NCBI GenBank assembly: GCA_016714535.1
Contig: JADKDR010000002.1
Location: 496,001-560,000, forward strand
Length of the DNA: 64,000 nucleotides
Source: Bacteroidota bacterium
GTDB taxonomy: Bacteria > Bacteroidota > Bacteroidia > AKYH767-A > OLB10
Reading direction: 5' to 3'
Shown here: in pieces, positions 37,026 to 46,802 of the stretch
Layout: each line of letters starts with the position of its first letter
Position numbering within the stretch: position 1 is the stretch's first letter
Notes under the pieces: model-generated
Told to the model about the DNA's origin: nothing
What the model saw: the letters and a program-made list of their open reading frames with translations, nothing else
Database searches by the model: none
Program-made: the position numbers and the translations under genes

Positions 37026-40000
37026 TCATAAAACCAATTCAACAACAGTCCCCTGCCCTATCACGCTTTCAATTTTCAATTTGCCCTTCATTTCTTCGGC
37101 CCGGTGTTGCATATTGGTCAATCCTCCGCGATGTCTTAATTCATTGATGTTGAAGCCTGCACCATTGTCTTCTATTTTCATGTGGATATGTGCATTATCG
37201 AAAGTCAAACTTAGTTTTGCTTGTGTTGCGCCCGAATATTTTGCAAGATTATTTACTGCTTCTTTAAATATTAAATACAAATTGGATTTCGTTTCGAGTG
37301 TAAGTTTGTAGTTTATTTTTTCGGCAGGAAAATCCATTTCAAAATTTATTTTTTTAGCTTCGAGTAAGGAGGTTGCATACTCACGCATGCGGCTCAATAC
37401 TTCTTCCATTGTATCGTTGGTTGGTTTTATATTCCAAATAATATCGTTCATGTTTGTAAGCAAGCGTTGGCTGCGTTCATTTATTTTTTCAAGGGTGTTG
37501 TTTGTTTTTTCATTATCGGTTTGTTGCAAGTTATTTTGTGCTGTTCGGCTTAAAATATTTATGCTGCTGAGTGTGCTGCCAATGTCATCGTGCAGGTCGC
37601 GGCTTAGTTTGTTGCGTATGGCATAAATCCTTTCTATTTGTTGCAATCGAATGCGAATAAACTGCCACACTACAGCAATCACCATTAAGCTACATAATAA
37701 ATAAAACCACCATGTTTGATAATAGGCATGTTCAATTGTAAAATGATAATTTACTGGTAGTCCCCAAACGCCATCATTATTTTTTGTTGTTACGTTAAAA
37801 ATATATTCACCAGGTAATAAATTTGAAAAATTAATTTGGCGTTGATATTCCAGTACATGCCATTTAGTATCAATAGGTTTAAGCTGATAGTAAAATTTAT
37901 TGTAAGAACCATCCGATAAATTGAGTGCTCCAAAGTTGAATTGAAAATTATTTTCCGTGTTTTCAAAAAGTGTATCTCGCTTAATTGCAATTGGTTTTTG
38001 ATTTACATAGATTGCTTCAAAATATGTTTTCGATTTTCTATTGTTGGTGTAAAGCGATTCGGGATTGAATAAGAGGTAACCACTGTTGTGATTAATATAC
38101 ATTCGATGCATCAATGAATCATAAAATGCATAATCAATTTGTAATTGATTTACCGTGTTGTCATTTTTAAAGTTATTAAATTTACCTGTAATAGTGTTCA
38201 ACATAAATAAACCGCTATTAGTACCAACCCACAAATTATTTCTGTTATCAAAAGCAATTGCCGAAGTATTTGAATTTTCCAATCCTTCAGCTTTATCATA
38301 TTGTATGTAAGTATTATTTTGCAGATTGTACCTAACAATGCCATTAATTGTCGCCAGCCAAATGTTGCTACTGCTGCCTGCAATCATGGTATATATTGGG
38401 CCTCTATATGGTTCAAAATTATTCTGAACATTGGATGCATGTACTTCTGATATTATATCTGTTGATGCATCCCATATACAAAGTTTATTTTGAATTTGAT
38501 TATTGGCAAATGCAATGTGGTGCTTATCAATTTCTACTATGGACATGGCATTGCGAATTGGCAAATAGCGAGCATCAGTTGGTGCATAATTATATTGGCT
38601 AAAATGTTTGGTCTCCTTTGTAATTATATTGTAGCGGTACAATCCCTTACCACCACCAAGCCCCATCCATACATTATTGTGTTGGTCTTTCAATAACCCC
38701 CAACATACATGTTGACTTACAGAATCAGGTATGTATTTACATGGCTCAAAATAATTTCCCTTTCTATAAAATGAAAATATACCATGCCATGTTGATATTA
38801 AATATTCATTGCAGTTTATTTCAATTGCATTGATTATGTCGCTGGTTTCAAATGGCGTTTGGTATTTGCCGGATAGTTGATTGTTACTTGCAATAAATAA
38901 AATAGTGGAGCCATTCTCTGCGAAAATAATTTTTTCATTTTCGGTGTTTGCCAATATTTTTTTGATGCGAATATTGTTTGCCACTATTTGATTTTTCGTA
39001 TCAGCTTGAAATTTATTTATTCCATTTGTAATTTTAAATAAACCGCGATGTGTTCCAATCCAAATATTATTTTCGCTATCGCGCAAAATGCTACTACACT
39101 GATTTAATTCAGCGTTATTTTCTTTAGCAATTAAATACAATTTTTTACTGCCGGTTTTAAAATTATAAAACAGCATGCCACTGCCTGTTGCTGACAGTAT
39201 GCTTTGCTTGCCAACCTTTATTAATTCATTTATTTGTGAATTATCTCCACAATACTTACAAGTGTCATTAATAATTATTTGATATAATATTTTATTTTCA
39301 TTATCGCTAAATGATAAGTTACTCTGCCATATTGTTTTAAATACAAGGCTATCTCTACAAAAGGATTGGTTGGTAGTTTGCTGGTATTTGTACGCCTCCT
39401 GGTCAGTGCCCGGTATTAAATCTATATTGCTTAATGAATAATTTGCTAAATCTAAATATTGATAGCCCCCGTTAGCTTGAATTTGCAACTTCTTGTTGTT
39501 TAAAATTCGCAAATTTTTAGTGCCAAAATAAAATCTGTTATTGGTCTTCTTCAGGTATGTGTAATCAATTGTGTGTAGCAGCTTTAAGTCACTATTGTAT
39601 AAAGAAAAAGTAAAATCGGTAATTAAAGCAAAGTAGTTTTCCACTTTATAAAAGCCCATATTTGCCTTTAAATTCGGAATCCTAAAATTATCAAACAAAT
39701 AATTATTTTCAAACTTCTCTGTTTTTAAATTTAAAACCGAAATGCCTTGCAGGCTACCAATTAGTAAGTAGTGCCGGTATTGTGTAATTGAAATAATATA
39801 ATTATCAATAAGCGAGTTTTCGAAGTTTGGGATGCGGGCAAAATATTTTTTAAAGGTGGTACCGTCAAATCTATTTAAACCATTGCTAGTACCCACCCAT
39901 AAAAAGCCGGCAGTGTCTTGATACAAAACACAAATACCATTTGACGATAGTCCATCAAGGTCGGTATAGCTTTTATAATTTATTTGTGTGGGAGCAATAT

Positions 40001-40121
40001 CATTGTCGAAAATGGTTTGTCCAATACTACAATAATTAATAAGTAAAAAAAGCAAGAAGGAAAAAACGGCCTTCTTGCTTTCTTGCATCAGTAATAATAT
40101 TTTACATTTTGATTTACTCAC
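37026..40121 (-). CDS. Propeller/Y_Y_Y sensor histidine kinase
   Basis: 1031 residues. N-terminal signal/anchor (about residues 12-36; ATG at 40088 is an alternative start). Residues about 60-720 hold two-component propeller repeats of the (N/G)(F/N)(L/I)W(V/I)GT..GL.R(F/Y) type, for example GFLWVGTSNGLNRFDG, NIWIGTHRGLFK and NLWVGTNSGLFMLN. A Y_Y_Y domain follows, then a membrane helix (WWFYLLCSLMVIAVVWQF), HisKA_3 with the phospho-acceptor in SRDLHDDIGSTLSSIN, and HATPase (N box EAVNNLAKYSGA, G box IEDNGAGFN). Such kinases sense periplasmic ligands and phosphorylate NarL-type regulators. No regulator gene is in the window. It lies 111 bases after fibre 2 and may belong to the same transcript. 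A truncated copy exists at 46272. Confidence 0.92.
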   Translation of the reverse strand: MSKSKCKILLLMQESKKAVFSFLLFLLINYCSIGQTIFDNDIAPTQINYKSYTDLDGLSSNGICVLYQDTAGFLWVGTSNGLNRFDGTTFKKYFARIPNFENSLIDNYIISITQYRHYLLIGSLQGISVLNLKTEKFENNYLFDNFRIPNLKANMGFYKVENYFALITDFTFSLYNSDLKLLHTIDYTYLKKTNNRFYFGTKNLRILNNKKLQIQANGGYQYLDLANYSLSNIDLIPGTDQEAYKYQQTTNQSFCRDSLVFKTIWQSNLSFSDNENKILYQIIINDTCKYCGDNSQINELIKVGKQSILSATGSGMLFYNFKTGSKKLYLIAKENNAELNQCSSILRDSENNIWIGTHRGLFKITNGINKFQADTKNQIVANNIRIKKILANTENEKIIFAENGSTILFIASNNQLSGKYQTPFETSDIINAIEINCNEYLISTWHGIFSFYRKGNYFEPCKYIPDSVSQHVCWGLLKDQHNNVWMGLGGGKGLYRYNIITKETKHFSQYNYAPTDARYLPIRNAMSIVEIDKHHIAFANNQIQNKLCIWDASTDIISEVHASNVQNNFEPYRGPIYTMIAGSSSNIWLATINGIVRYNLQNNTYIQYDKAEGLENSNTSAIAFDNRNNLWVGTNSGLFMLNTITGKFNNFKNDNTVNQLQIDYAFYDSLMHRMYINHNSGYLLFNPESLYTNNRKSKTYFEAIYVNQKPIAIKRDTLFENTENNFQFNFGALNLSDGSYNKFYYQLKPIDTKWHVLEYQRQINFSNLLPGEYIFNVTTKNNDGVWGLPVNYHFTIEHAYYQTWWFYLLCSLMVIAVVWQFIRIRLQQIERIYAIRNKLSRDLHDDIGSTLSSINILSRTAQNNLQQTDNEKTNNTLEKINERSQRLLTNMNDIIWNIKPTNDTMEEVLSRMREYATSLLEAKKINFEMDFPAEKINYKLTLETKSNLYLIFKEAVNNLAKYSGATQAKLSLTFDNAHIHMKIEDNGAGFNINELRHRGGLTNMQHRAEEMKGKLKIESVIGQGTVVELVL

Positions 40122-40232
40122 TGTTGCATTGTCAAATAATTTTTTTGAAAAATAGTTTATTTTTAAATGAGTACTGCGTATGGTTGGTGTATTTTTTTAA
40201 TAACCTCTTTTGATGATTAAGTTATAGTCAAA

Positions 40233-42960
40233 TTATTGTACTATCAGTTTTTCTGTTTTCAATATCTCATTGTCATTAAGCAGTTGCACTATGTAAGTTC
40301 CTTTGCTTAATAATTGCGCATCAAATGTAAAAGTTGATGAATTGTTTGAAGCATAAAACGAGCGCACTAATTTTCCTGCACCATCAATTATTTTGATTGT
40401 AAGGTTTTGCAATTTCTCATTTCCTGAAATGGTTATTTGCGCTTCTCCATTTGTTGGGTTTGGTGCTATTTGAATTTGTAATGAGTTATTTTCAATATAG
40501 CTTTTGTTCTCGTTATCATTTTTATCACAAAGCACATTCAAGCATTGTTGCATTTGCTGAATTGTTTTTTCAAGTGATGAAACTTTGTTTTTTAGTTCGG
40601 AGTTTTCTTTGTCAACTTCCTGAACAGCTTTTACAAGGCTTGGTACAAACTGTGAATAAGCAATGCTGTAATTATCTGTTGGGTTTGTGGGAGCATTTAC
40701 TCCATCAAACTGATAGCCGATTTCCTTTGCAGTAGCTTCTACTTCTTGTGCAATAAAACCTGTTTGAATATTTTTCTTGGCTGCTGCAATTGCATTTGCA
40801 TCGGGATAATAATGACTTGCAATGCTATCTGGCATTTGTGATGTAATGTGATGATTCAATTTATCCACATCAACAACATAAGTTACCGGACGCAACGCAT
40901 TTATAAATTCCAAACCGGGTACATTTTCTTTTACATCTTCTTTAAAACGACCATCACTTAAATTGCTCCAGGGCTTGTAACCGCCTATGACCATTGTAGC
41001 AATACCGCTTGCGCCTATTACAATTTTATTGTCGGCATTAGAAAGAGCAGAGTGTCCGAATGAAGATGATCCATTAGCTGGCACGCCAGTCACCTAAAAT
41101 TGTAACTTCTGTTTGTTAAGATAGCATTATAACCTACACAGGTATTACTATTTCCAGTCGTAGTATTTAAATACATTGCCAAGTGCAGTGTTATAACTTC
41201 CATCAATATTAATGTCCAAGGTATAAGACCCAAAAGCACTATTGCGACTACCACTTGTATTGAGGTAAAGAGCATTAATGCCGTTTGCAACATTCCCACC
41301 TCCATTAGTATTTGAAAATAATGCAGCATATCCCCCAGCAGTATTTGTGTTACCAATCGTATTGGAGTATAGCGCATCCTTTCCTAAAGCTGTATTGTAA
41401 GTGCCAACGGTATTAAAAATCAAACATCCATTCCAATAGCGTGTATTACCAGTGGTCCTAGATTGTAGCAAAAGGCCCAGCTGTATTCCAATACTATGTT
41501 TTGTAATGAATATGCCCGCAATTGTGTTTTGACCTGGTATTATACGGAGCGCAAAAGTTCCAAGCCACATTTGAAAACCCAGTTGAGTTGGAATATAAGG
41601 ATAGATAGCCCATAGCAGAATTATATCCTCCGGTTGCATTCGAAGACAATGCCCCGGTGCCGAATGCTGAATTATTAATTCCTGTAGTATTGCCATAAAG
41701 GGCACTGCTACCATTAGCTGTATTGTTAAAGCCGGTGGTATTGGATTGTAATGCATAACTGCCAGTTGCTGAATTAGAGTATCCTGTTGTATTATTATAA
41801 AGGCTATAAAATCCTGTTGCCGTATTTTCGTTGGCTGTAGTATTCGCATTTAAAGCATATTTGCCTACCGCTGTATTTCCTGCACCTGTAGTATTGCTAT
41901 ACAATGCATCACTGCCCAAAGCGGTATTGTCATTTGCTGTATTATAGCGCAATGCCTGATTGCCTATTGCTGTGTTACTTGTGCCAATACTGTTTGTTGC
42001 TAAAGCATAGTAACCGATACCAATATTGTAATCTGCCGTAGTATTACCTTGTAAGGCTGCCTGTCCCATAGCTATATTCCAGTTGCCCGTACTATTAAAA
42101 CCCATTGCATTTATTCCTAATGCAATATTGCTTGAGCCACTTGTGTTTGAATAAAGTGAGCTACTTCCAATTGCAATATTGCTTTCGCCAATAGAATTTG
42201 AATAAAGTGAGTTAGTTCCAAGCCCGGTGTTATAGTTTCCTGTGGTATTATTAAATAATGCATTATTACCCACAGCAGTATTTGAAACTCCAGTTGTACT
42301 ATTAAGTAAAGCCCCATAACCAAATGCAGAATTAAAATTACCATTCTGATTGCTTTGCAATGAGTTACTTCCTACAGCAGTGTTTTGATAACCAACAGTG
42401 TTATTTAACATACTATAAGTTCCTACTGCTGTGTTGTAACCCGCTGTTGTATTTAATTTCAAAGTATTGTATCCAACAGCTGTGTTGTTATAATTTGCGT
42501 TGCTCATCAATGCCTGATAGCCATAGCTTGTATTTGCCGTAGTATTTGAAGACAATATACCCGCTAATTGATTATTGGTTTTCAAAATAAAGCTTGCCGT
42601 ATCAGTAGTTCCAATAAAATTAACACCTGAGTTAGTACCTGCATTTCCTTTTAAGCCCCAACCGGCAGTAGTTTTTAATGCTGTCCATGCTGTGCCTGAA
42701 TAATAATAAAATCCGGGAGTGTTAGTAGTTTGATAAATCAATAAACCTGTTGCAGGTGATGCTATGGCATTGCGTTGTGTAGATGTCATACGCGGAATCA
42801 GCATTCCCTTTGAAGTTGATTTTATTTCTAACAAGCTTGATGCAGCAGGAGCATTGGTTCCAATACCTGCACTACCATTTGCAGGAAATGTGTTTTGAGC
42901 ATAAACGCTTATTTGTACAAAAAGCATAATTATTAAAATGCCTGAGAAATATTTTTTCAT
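40233..42960 (-). pseudogene. Fibre 2: YadA-like repeats, S74 chaperone, T9SS tail; several frameshifts
   Basis: Signal peptide MKKYFSGILIIMLFVQISVYA, a conserved stalk (FPANGSAGIGTNAPAASSLL), then 20 or more 17-residue repeats of N(T/I)A(V/I)G..AL..NTTG.. like trimeric-autotransporter head repeats. At the C-terminal side is the S74 intramolecular chaperone domain: LSDGRFKEDV with the Ser-x4-Lys pair, LRPVTYVVD and GFIAQEVEATAKEIGY. A coiled coil (EKTIQQMQQ) and a type A T9SS tail (IAPNPTNGEAQITI ... SKGTYIVQLLND) end it. The frame holds from 42960 to about 41590, is scrambled by several indels between 41400 and 41590, shifts again near 41150 and 41094, and is clean from 41093 to 40233. Dense errors fall inside repeats, so assembly is suspect. 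Confidence 0.8.
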
Positions 42961-42989
42961 TTTTATTTAGTTTTTATTTTTATATTAAT

Positions 42990-45242
42990 TTATTCAATAA
43001 CCAGCTTTTGCGATAGAATCATTTCAGTTTTGTTAAATAATTGAACTAAAAAAGTTCCTGGATTTAATGTTGATGTGTTTAACTCAAAAACAGTGTTGCC
43101 GATAACTTGGTAAGCATTAATTTGCCTTCCAACTGCATCAAAAATCTTTAGTGTATATGTTTTGCTTTTATCCGATGAGGTGATTGAAATATTTGCAACA
43201 TAATGGGCAGGATTAGGAGAAATGACCATATCTATTTCCGCACTATTTTGAAGAGCGTTTTTTTGATTACTGGCCATTAAATCCAATTGATTTTGCATAT
43301 CAATAATTGCAGCTTTTATTTCACGGTTTTCTTTTTTTATTTCCTGATTTTCTTTTTTTAAATCCTCATTCTGTTGGGATAATTCCTGTATTGACTTAAC
43401 TACCGGCACCACAAATTCTGCATACCGAAGACCCATAATTTTTCCGCTTTTGTCAACACCACTGAAATCGTAATTTATTTTTTTTGCCGATGCTTCCACT
43501 TCCTGTGCAATAAATCCTGTGAAGGCGATTTTTTCGATATCATATTTTTCAGGATACGAACTATTGTCACTAATGCCTGTCAATTCATTTTCTTTATTCA
43601 AATCGAAATGATAGGTAACAGGACGTAAATCATTTATAAATATTAGACCGGGGACATTTTCTTTAATCTCTTTTTTAATTCTGCCATCCGAAAAATTGGT
43701 CCAGCCAACCTGCCCGCCAATACTGCTCACAGAATTGTCGCCTAAGCGTATTTTGTTGGAAGCATCTACGATTGCTTCGTTGCCAATAGCGGTAATATTA
43801 TTAAAGGTGCCAATAAATGTTGTTGTGTTTGCTCCTTCTCCAACGGCAGTATTCCTTTGTCCGGTGGTATTCCAATTTAGAGCGCGCTGGCCTACTGCAA
43901 CGTTTGCACTGCCGGATGTATTGTATTCAAATGCACCATAACCTACAGCTACATTATGTAAACCTGTTGTATTGGAAGACATGCATCCATAGCCCATAGC
44001 ACAATTTCCACTCCCTGTAGTATTTGAACGAAGCGCATGGGAACCAAAGGCAGAATTCCCATCAGCATTTGGTCCGTTAGAATTTAATAAGGCCTGGTAA
44101 CCGCAGGCCGTGTTATCTCTTCCTGTTTCATTGCTATATAACGATTTGAATCCAAATGCAGAATTACTGTATCCGCTGGTATTAAATAAAAGAGAACCAT
44201 ACCCATAAGCTGCATTGGCATATCCTGCATCATTTTGTGTTAGTGCATAAGCACCGGTAGCAGTATTTTGGGTGCCGGAAGTGTTTTCTGATAATGCTGC
44301 AAACCCTATTGCAGTATTTTCATCAGTATTATTAATTCGTAATGCAGAGTTGCCAATGGCAATATTGTATTGACCTGTTGTATTATACTGCAAGGCACTT
44401 TTCCCAACAGAAATATTATTAAAGCCTGATGTATTTGAAAATAGCGCAAGTGAACCAACTCCAATATTAGAACTTCCTGTTGTATTTGCATTCAATGCAT
44501 CACTACCAATTGCTATATTTGTATTACCGGTTTTATTTTGCAATAATGCTGTATTACCAACAGCCACATTCGAGCTACCTGTAGTATTATTTAACAGCGC
44601 CCCATATCCAAAAGCAGCATTATAATTTCCGCTTTGGTTGCTTTGTAATGAGTTACTTCCAACGGCAGTGTTTTGATAACCAACAGTGTTATTTAACATA
44701 CTATAAGTTCCTACTGCTGTGTTGTAACCCGCTGTTGTATTTAATTTCAAAGTATTGTATCCAACAGCTGTGTTGTTATAATTTGCGTTGCTCATCAATG
44801 CCTGATAACCATAGCTTGTATTTGCCGTAGTATTTGAAGACAATATACCCGCTAATTGATTATTGGTTTTCAAAATAAAGCTTGCCGTATCAGTAGTTCC
44901 AATAAAATTAACACCTGTGTTAGTACCTGCATTTCCTTTTAAGCCCCAACCGGCAGTAGTTTTTAATGCTGTCCATGCTGTGCCTGTGTAATAATAAAAT
45001 CCGGGTGTGCTGTTGGTTTGATAAATTAATAATCCTGTTGCAGGTGATGCTATGGCATTGCGTTGTGAAGATGTCATACGCGGAATCAGCATTCCCTTTG
45101 TAGTTGATTTTATTTCTAACAAGCTTGATGCAGCAGGAGCATTGGTACCAATACCTGCACTTCCATTAGCAGGAAATGTGTTTTGAGCGTTTCCCGTTAA
45201 AACACAAATCAGCAAGCAAATTGAGATAAGGATTTTTTTCAT
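42990..45242 (-). CDS. Fibre 1: YadA-like repeats, S74 chaperone domain and T9SS tail
   Basis: I start at 45242 (MKKILISICLLICVLTGNAQ, signal peptide); the ATG at 45284 would add 14 residues before it. 750 residues in one clean frame. After the NTFPANGSAGIGTNAPAAS stalk come about 20 repeats of 17 residues (N(I/V)A(I/V)G..AL..NTTG..). S74 domain: FSDGRIKKEIKENVPG (Ser-x4-Lys pair expected to cleave before the Ser), LRPVTYHFD, FTGFIAQEVEASAKKINY. Then a coiled coil (ELSQQNEDLKKENQEIKKEN) and a type A T9SS tail (SPNPAHYVANISI ... LNPGTFLVQLFNK). The first 200 codons are about 97% identical in DNA to fibre 2. Probably a trimeric outer-surface fibre. Confidence 0.9.
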   Translation of the reverse strand: MKKILISICLLICVLTGNAQNTFPANGSAGIGTNAPAASSLLEIKSTTKGMLIPRMTSSQRNAIASPATGLLIYQTNSTPGFYYYTGTAWTALKTTAGWGLKGNAGTNTGVNFIGTTDTASFILKTNNQLAGILSSNTTANTSYGYQALMSNANYNNTAVGYNTLKLNTTAGYNTAVGTYSMLNNTVGYQNTAVGSNSLQSNQSGNYNAAFGYGALLNNTTGSSNVAVGNTALLQNKTGNTNIAIGSDALNANTTGSSNIGVGSLALFSNTSGFNNISVGKSALQYNTTGQYNIAIGNSALRINNTDENTAIGFAALSENTSGTQNTATGAYALTQNDAGYANAAYGYGSLLFNTSGYSNSAFGFKSLYSNETGRDNTACGYQALLNSNGPNADGNSAFGSHALRSNTTGSGNCAMGYGCMSSNTTGLHNVAVGYGAFEYNTSGSANVAVGQRALNWNTTGQRNTAVGEGANTTTFIGTFNNITAIGNEAIVDASNKIRLGDNSVSSIGGQVGWTNFSDGRIKKEIKENVPGLIFINDLRPVTYHFDLNKENELTGISDNSSYPEKYDIEKIAFTGFIAQEVEASAKKINYDFSGVDKSGKIMGLRYAEFVVPVVKSIQELSQQNEDLKKENQEIKKENREIKAAIIDMQNQLDLMASNQKNALQNSAEIDMVISPNPAHYVANISITSSDKSKTYTLKIFDAVGRQINAYQVIGNTVFELNTSTLNPGTFLVQLFNKTEMILSQKLVIE

Positions 45243-45443
45243 AATGATTTTTATTAATGAATTAATTGATAAATATTTCTTCAAATGAATAATATTTATT
45301 TTGATTTTAAAATGGAACTGTATCGTACATCAAAAAATTTCCTACTGCCCAAATGCGTGGAACTGAAATCAACATTTCAACAAATGGGGTTAATCGTTCC
45401 TCCAAAAAATGGAGAAACGATTAGCCCAAGATTAATTTTATTT

Positions 45444-45971
45444 CTATTTATTTCGAGGCAAGAAGGCGAGAGCCCGAGGTGTAAAAATTTCTACTTTCAC
45501 TTGCACTAACATAAGATCAACAAAATCAGTAAAGGTTAATTCCACAGCAGTCCCATCTCTGTTACACACATCCGAACTTTGTACATAGTATTCGGTGAAA
45601 CCCGGAGTCGATTGTAATGGCACAGGAATTTTACCTGTGTTTTTTTTGGGAAAGTCAAAGTCGTTAAAATTCACATCTATTAATCCAATTGGTTTTGGTG
45701 GATTATTACCAGGATAAAATGAGTTAAGCAACAGACTTAATTGCACTTTGTTGCCTTTCAAATTTTTTTCAATGTGAATGTAAAGCTTAGATCGGCTGTC
45801 AAAGTCAATAAACATTCTATCCCAAAACAGCGGATACATAGCTGCTAAGCCTCCTTTATCTTTTATGTAAAAGTTAAGTGGCGTGAGCGTAAAAGTATCA
45901 ACTCTACTTCCCATAATAATACCGCTGTTTGAAAGATTAAGCGTGTCTGATTTTGACTTTTTTGTTGGCAT
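45444..45971 (-). CDS. Unknown 175-residue protein, first gene after promoter P1
   Basis: No signal peptide, membrane span or known motif. Start MPTKKSKSDTLNLSNSGI; the middle is rich in Asp/Phe/Asn (FIDFDSRSKLYIHIEKN, LIDVNFNDFDFPKKN), with predicted beta strands. The clean frame, codon use like its neighbours and the position directly behind a conserved promoter make it a real gene. It is the only non-exported product of the fibre unit, so a cytosolic role (chaperone, regulator) is possible but unproven. Confidence 0.7.
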   Translation of the reverse strand: MPTKKSKSDTLNLSNSGIIMGSRVDTFTLTPLNFYIKDKGGLAAMYPLFWDRMFIDFDSRSKLYIHIEKNLKGNKVQLSLLLNSFYPGNNPPKPIGLIDVNFNDFDFPKKNTGKIPVPLQSTPGFTEYYVQSSDVCNRDGTAVELTFTDFVDLMLVQVKVEIFTPRALAFLPRNK

Positions 45972-46011
45972 TTTGTTTATTTTTAAGATTAATATTTTGT
46001 TTTATCGGCAG

Positions 46012-46072
46012 CAAACATAAAGTGAACAAATGAATAAAGAACCCCCATAAACATGTGGGGGGAATACCCTTG
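46012..46072 (-). promoter_or_regulatory. Promoter P1 with conserved operator, upstream of the 175-aa gene
   Basis: -7 box TATGTTTG on the minus strand (46012-46019) followed by CTGCCG, and the same 30-base block as P2 at 46043-46072 with the same 23-base gap. The ATG of the first gene is 41 bases downstream. Flanking bases outside the box differ from P2 except CGGCAGC. Confidence 0.7.
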
Positions 46073-46271
46073 TTTGAGTTGGGGAGGTTTTGAAAGTTTG
46101 GAAAGTTCAAAGTAGGGGAGGTTGGAAAAGATTGTGCGAAGCAAACACTGCAGTTAGACTTTGGTCAACTGCACAGCAAATGCAATGACTTTGTATTTTT
46201 TAAAATCAGTTTCTTAAAAGCAACTGCAATGTATCCTTTGCAAACAACCAATTGAACGGTTCAATTTCACA

Positions 46272-46622
46272 TTAACTATTTATTTGCAACTCCATCGCTA
46301 CAGTAGTCCCCTGTCCTATCACACTTTCAATTTTCAATGCGCCATTCATCTCTTCGGCCCGGTGTTGCATATTGGTCAAGCCTCCGCGATGCTTTAATTC
46401 GTTGATGTTGAAGCCTCCACCGTTGTCTTCTATTTTCATGTGGATGTGTGCATTATCGAAATTCAAAATTAATTTTGCATGTGTAGCGCCCGAATATTTG
46501 GCAAGATTATTTACGGCTTCTTTAAATATTAAATACAAATTTCGTTTGGCCTCCATAGTAAGTTTGAAATCAATTTTTTTGGTGGGGAAATTTATTTCGC
46601 ATTGTATTTATTTTGCTTCGAG
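46272..46622 (-). pseudogene. Truncated copy of the propeller histidine kinase (C-terminal part)
   Basis: Encodes the HATPase end only: NLYLIFKEAVNNLAKYSGAT, then IEDNGGGFNINELKHRGG, then IESVIGQGT. It is about 80-85% identical to residues 920-1030 of the kinase at 37026. An in-frame TAA follows LEAK, a deletion of about 13 bases removes the matching ATSLL region, and similarity ends near 46622. No start or phospho-acceptor His. It stands at the same place relative to P1 as the full kinase does to P2. Confidence 0.85.
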
Positions 46623-46731
46623 TATTCACAGGTTCAGTTGCAAGTAAACATTGAAAGAAATAACAAAATTATTTCAATGGAAAATTTAATTGTACTATTT
46701 TTCTTTGAGGTACTCCAATTATTTTCCATAA

Positions 46732-46792
46732 AGCCCAGAGGGCTGTTACTTTGGTAACAGGAAACAAATCTTGGCCGGAGCCCCATCGGGGC
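46732..46792. repeat. Cluster of three small REP-like hairpins
   Basis: AGCCC-AGA-GGGCT (46732-46744), GTTAC-TTTG-GTAAC (46745-46758) and GCCCC-ATC-GGGGC (46780-46792). They lie just downstream of the RAYT remnant, as REP sequences often flank their transposase gene. Confidence 0.6.
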
Positions 46793-46802
46793 GATACTTT
46801 TT

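Noticed and set aside
33731..45242. Prophage tail-fibre module
   Set aside because: S74 and fibre repeats recall phage tails, but signal peptides, T9SS tails and a sensor kinase accompany them and no capsid, tail or lysis gene is near.
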